Below, piece by piece: positions 63,551 through 64,000 of a DNA stretch of 64,000 nucleotides. Below the pieces are notes generated by a model. The model made no database searches. It saw nothing but the letters and a program-made list of their open reading frames with translations, and was not told the DNA's origin. The translations under genes were made by a program, and so were the position numbers. Positions within the stretch are counted from its first letter, which is position 1, and each line of letters starts with the position of its first letter. The stretch is from Athripsodes cinereus. Its lineage: Eukaryota > Arthropoda > Insecta > Trichoptera > Leptoceridae. Where the stretch lies: contig OX388314.1 of assembly GCA_947579605.1 (NCBI GenBank), positions 24,872,000-24,935,999 on the forward strand. Direction: 5' to 3'.

Positions 63551-64000
63551 TAGTATATTTACTAGTCAGTTGATATACTGAAGAAACAATCAAGATTAAT
63601 CAATCGAGAGCTCTTGAGTTCCACTCTCTAATGTTAAATCACTTTATCTTCACAGTAGGTATATGCGGATTTATTTTTCACAATAACTATTAGGCCTAGT
63701 GACGTCGTTTTACTTTTTTTTATTGTATATCGGTCATCGCGACGCTCACCGTATGAAAAGAGCTGTAGTAATAACAGGTGTGAAAAATGAGAAAAGTTGT
63801 TAACTTGTAACTGCATACATAGTAATATGTATGTTGTATATTCCGTATAGTTTGTTATTGACCTCAAAAATAATATGTAAATAATGTTGTGTGTGATAAT
63901 AAAGTTCATTAGAAATTTAGTCAAATATCAGCTGGTTATTTACCAACCGGCACGGCCGGCAATTAATGGTTTATTAAATACTTTTCTTCTTTACGAATAA
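63551..64000. other. No recognised feature
   Basis: AT-rich. A 96-codon minus-strand ORF at 63634-63924 has low-complexity composition. Confidence 0.4.

Overview
The window looks like intergenic or intronic DNA from an insect, most likely a moth or butterfly (inference). It is AT-rich, scattered with the motif TAGGTACCTAC, and built almost wholly of interspersed repeats: Helitrons with CTAG 3' ends, a tRNA-derived SINE, many truncated non-LTR retrotransposons (LINEs), hAT-type inverted-repeat elements and Penelope-like elements (PLEs). I see no bacterial features. Host coding sequence is at most a few very small exons: a probable ABCG-transporter 5' exon on the minus strand (13765-14029) and two weaker candidate first exons (19997-20043 +, 57456-57515 -). 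There is one assembly gap (22005-22204).

Layout. 1-10 kb: a repeat copy split by a palindrome, an inverted-repeat element, a hAT element with perfect 8-bp target-site duplication (TSD), a hammerhead-bearing PLE fragment with 12-bp TSD, a 5'-truncated LINE reverse transcriptase (3599-4582) and a LINE nested in another LINE. 10-12.5 kb: a nearly complete PLE with reverse transcriptase and GIY-YIG endonuclease. 13.3-17.2 kb: the ABCG-like exon, a 51-bp tandem repeat and a tRNA-like palindrome. 17.8-24 kb: hAT elements, a second PLE end running into the gap, and LINE fragments. 24-33 kb: SINE, Helitron, hAT, LINE and hAT-transposase remnants. 33-36 kb: a 313-bp tandem duplication and a 570-bp palindromic PLE remnant. 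36-44 kb: several layers of nested insertions and a 60-bp x 8 minisatellite. 45-51.7 kb: a hAT element, a Helitron with a plus/minus/plus internal triplication, a 68-bp minimal Helitron and more hAT elements. 52-61 kb: LINE tails, a repeat cluster and a SINE with 16-bp TSD. 61.5-63.5 kb: a long inverted-repeat element and a roughly 980-bp array of the heptamer TTTACTA.

How the parts relate. The most interesting theme is the PLE system. One long ORF could encode the enzymes. Hammerhead-ribozyme-like motifs sit downstream of that ORF, in its second copy, and in short palindromic elements. One palindrome still carries, between its arms, what reads as the last residues of a PLE endonuclease. These palindromes have 12-19 bp TSDs, unlike the 8-bp TSDs of the hAT elements here. 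A second theme is stratigraphy: perfect TSDs and empty-site paralogs inside the same window allow insertion order to be read directly. A SINE-like repeat of about 250 bp (called Rep-A below) occurs some 25 times and is the commonest landing site and the seed of a minisatellite.
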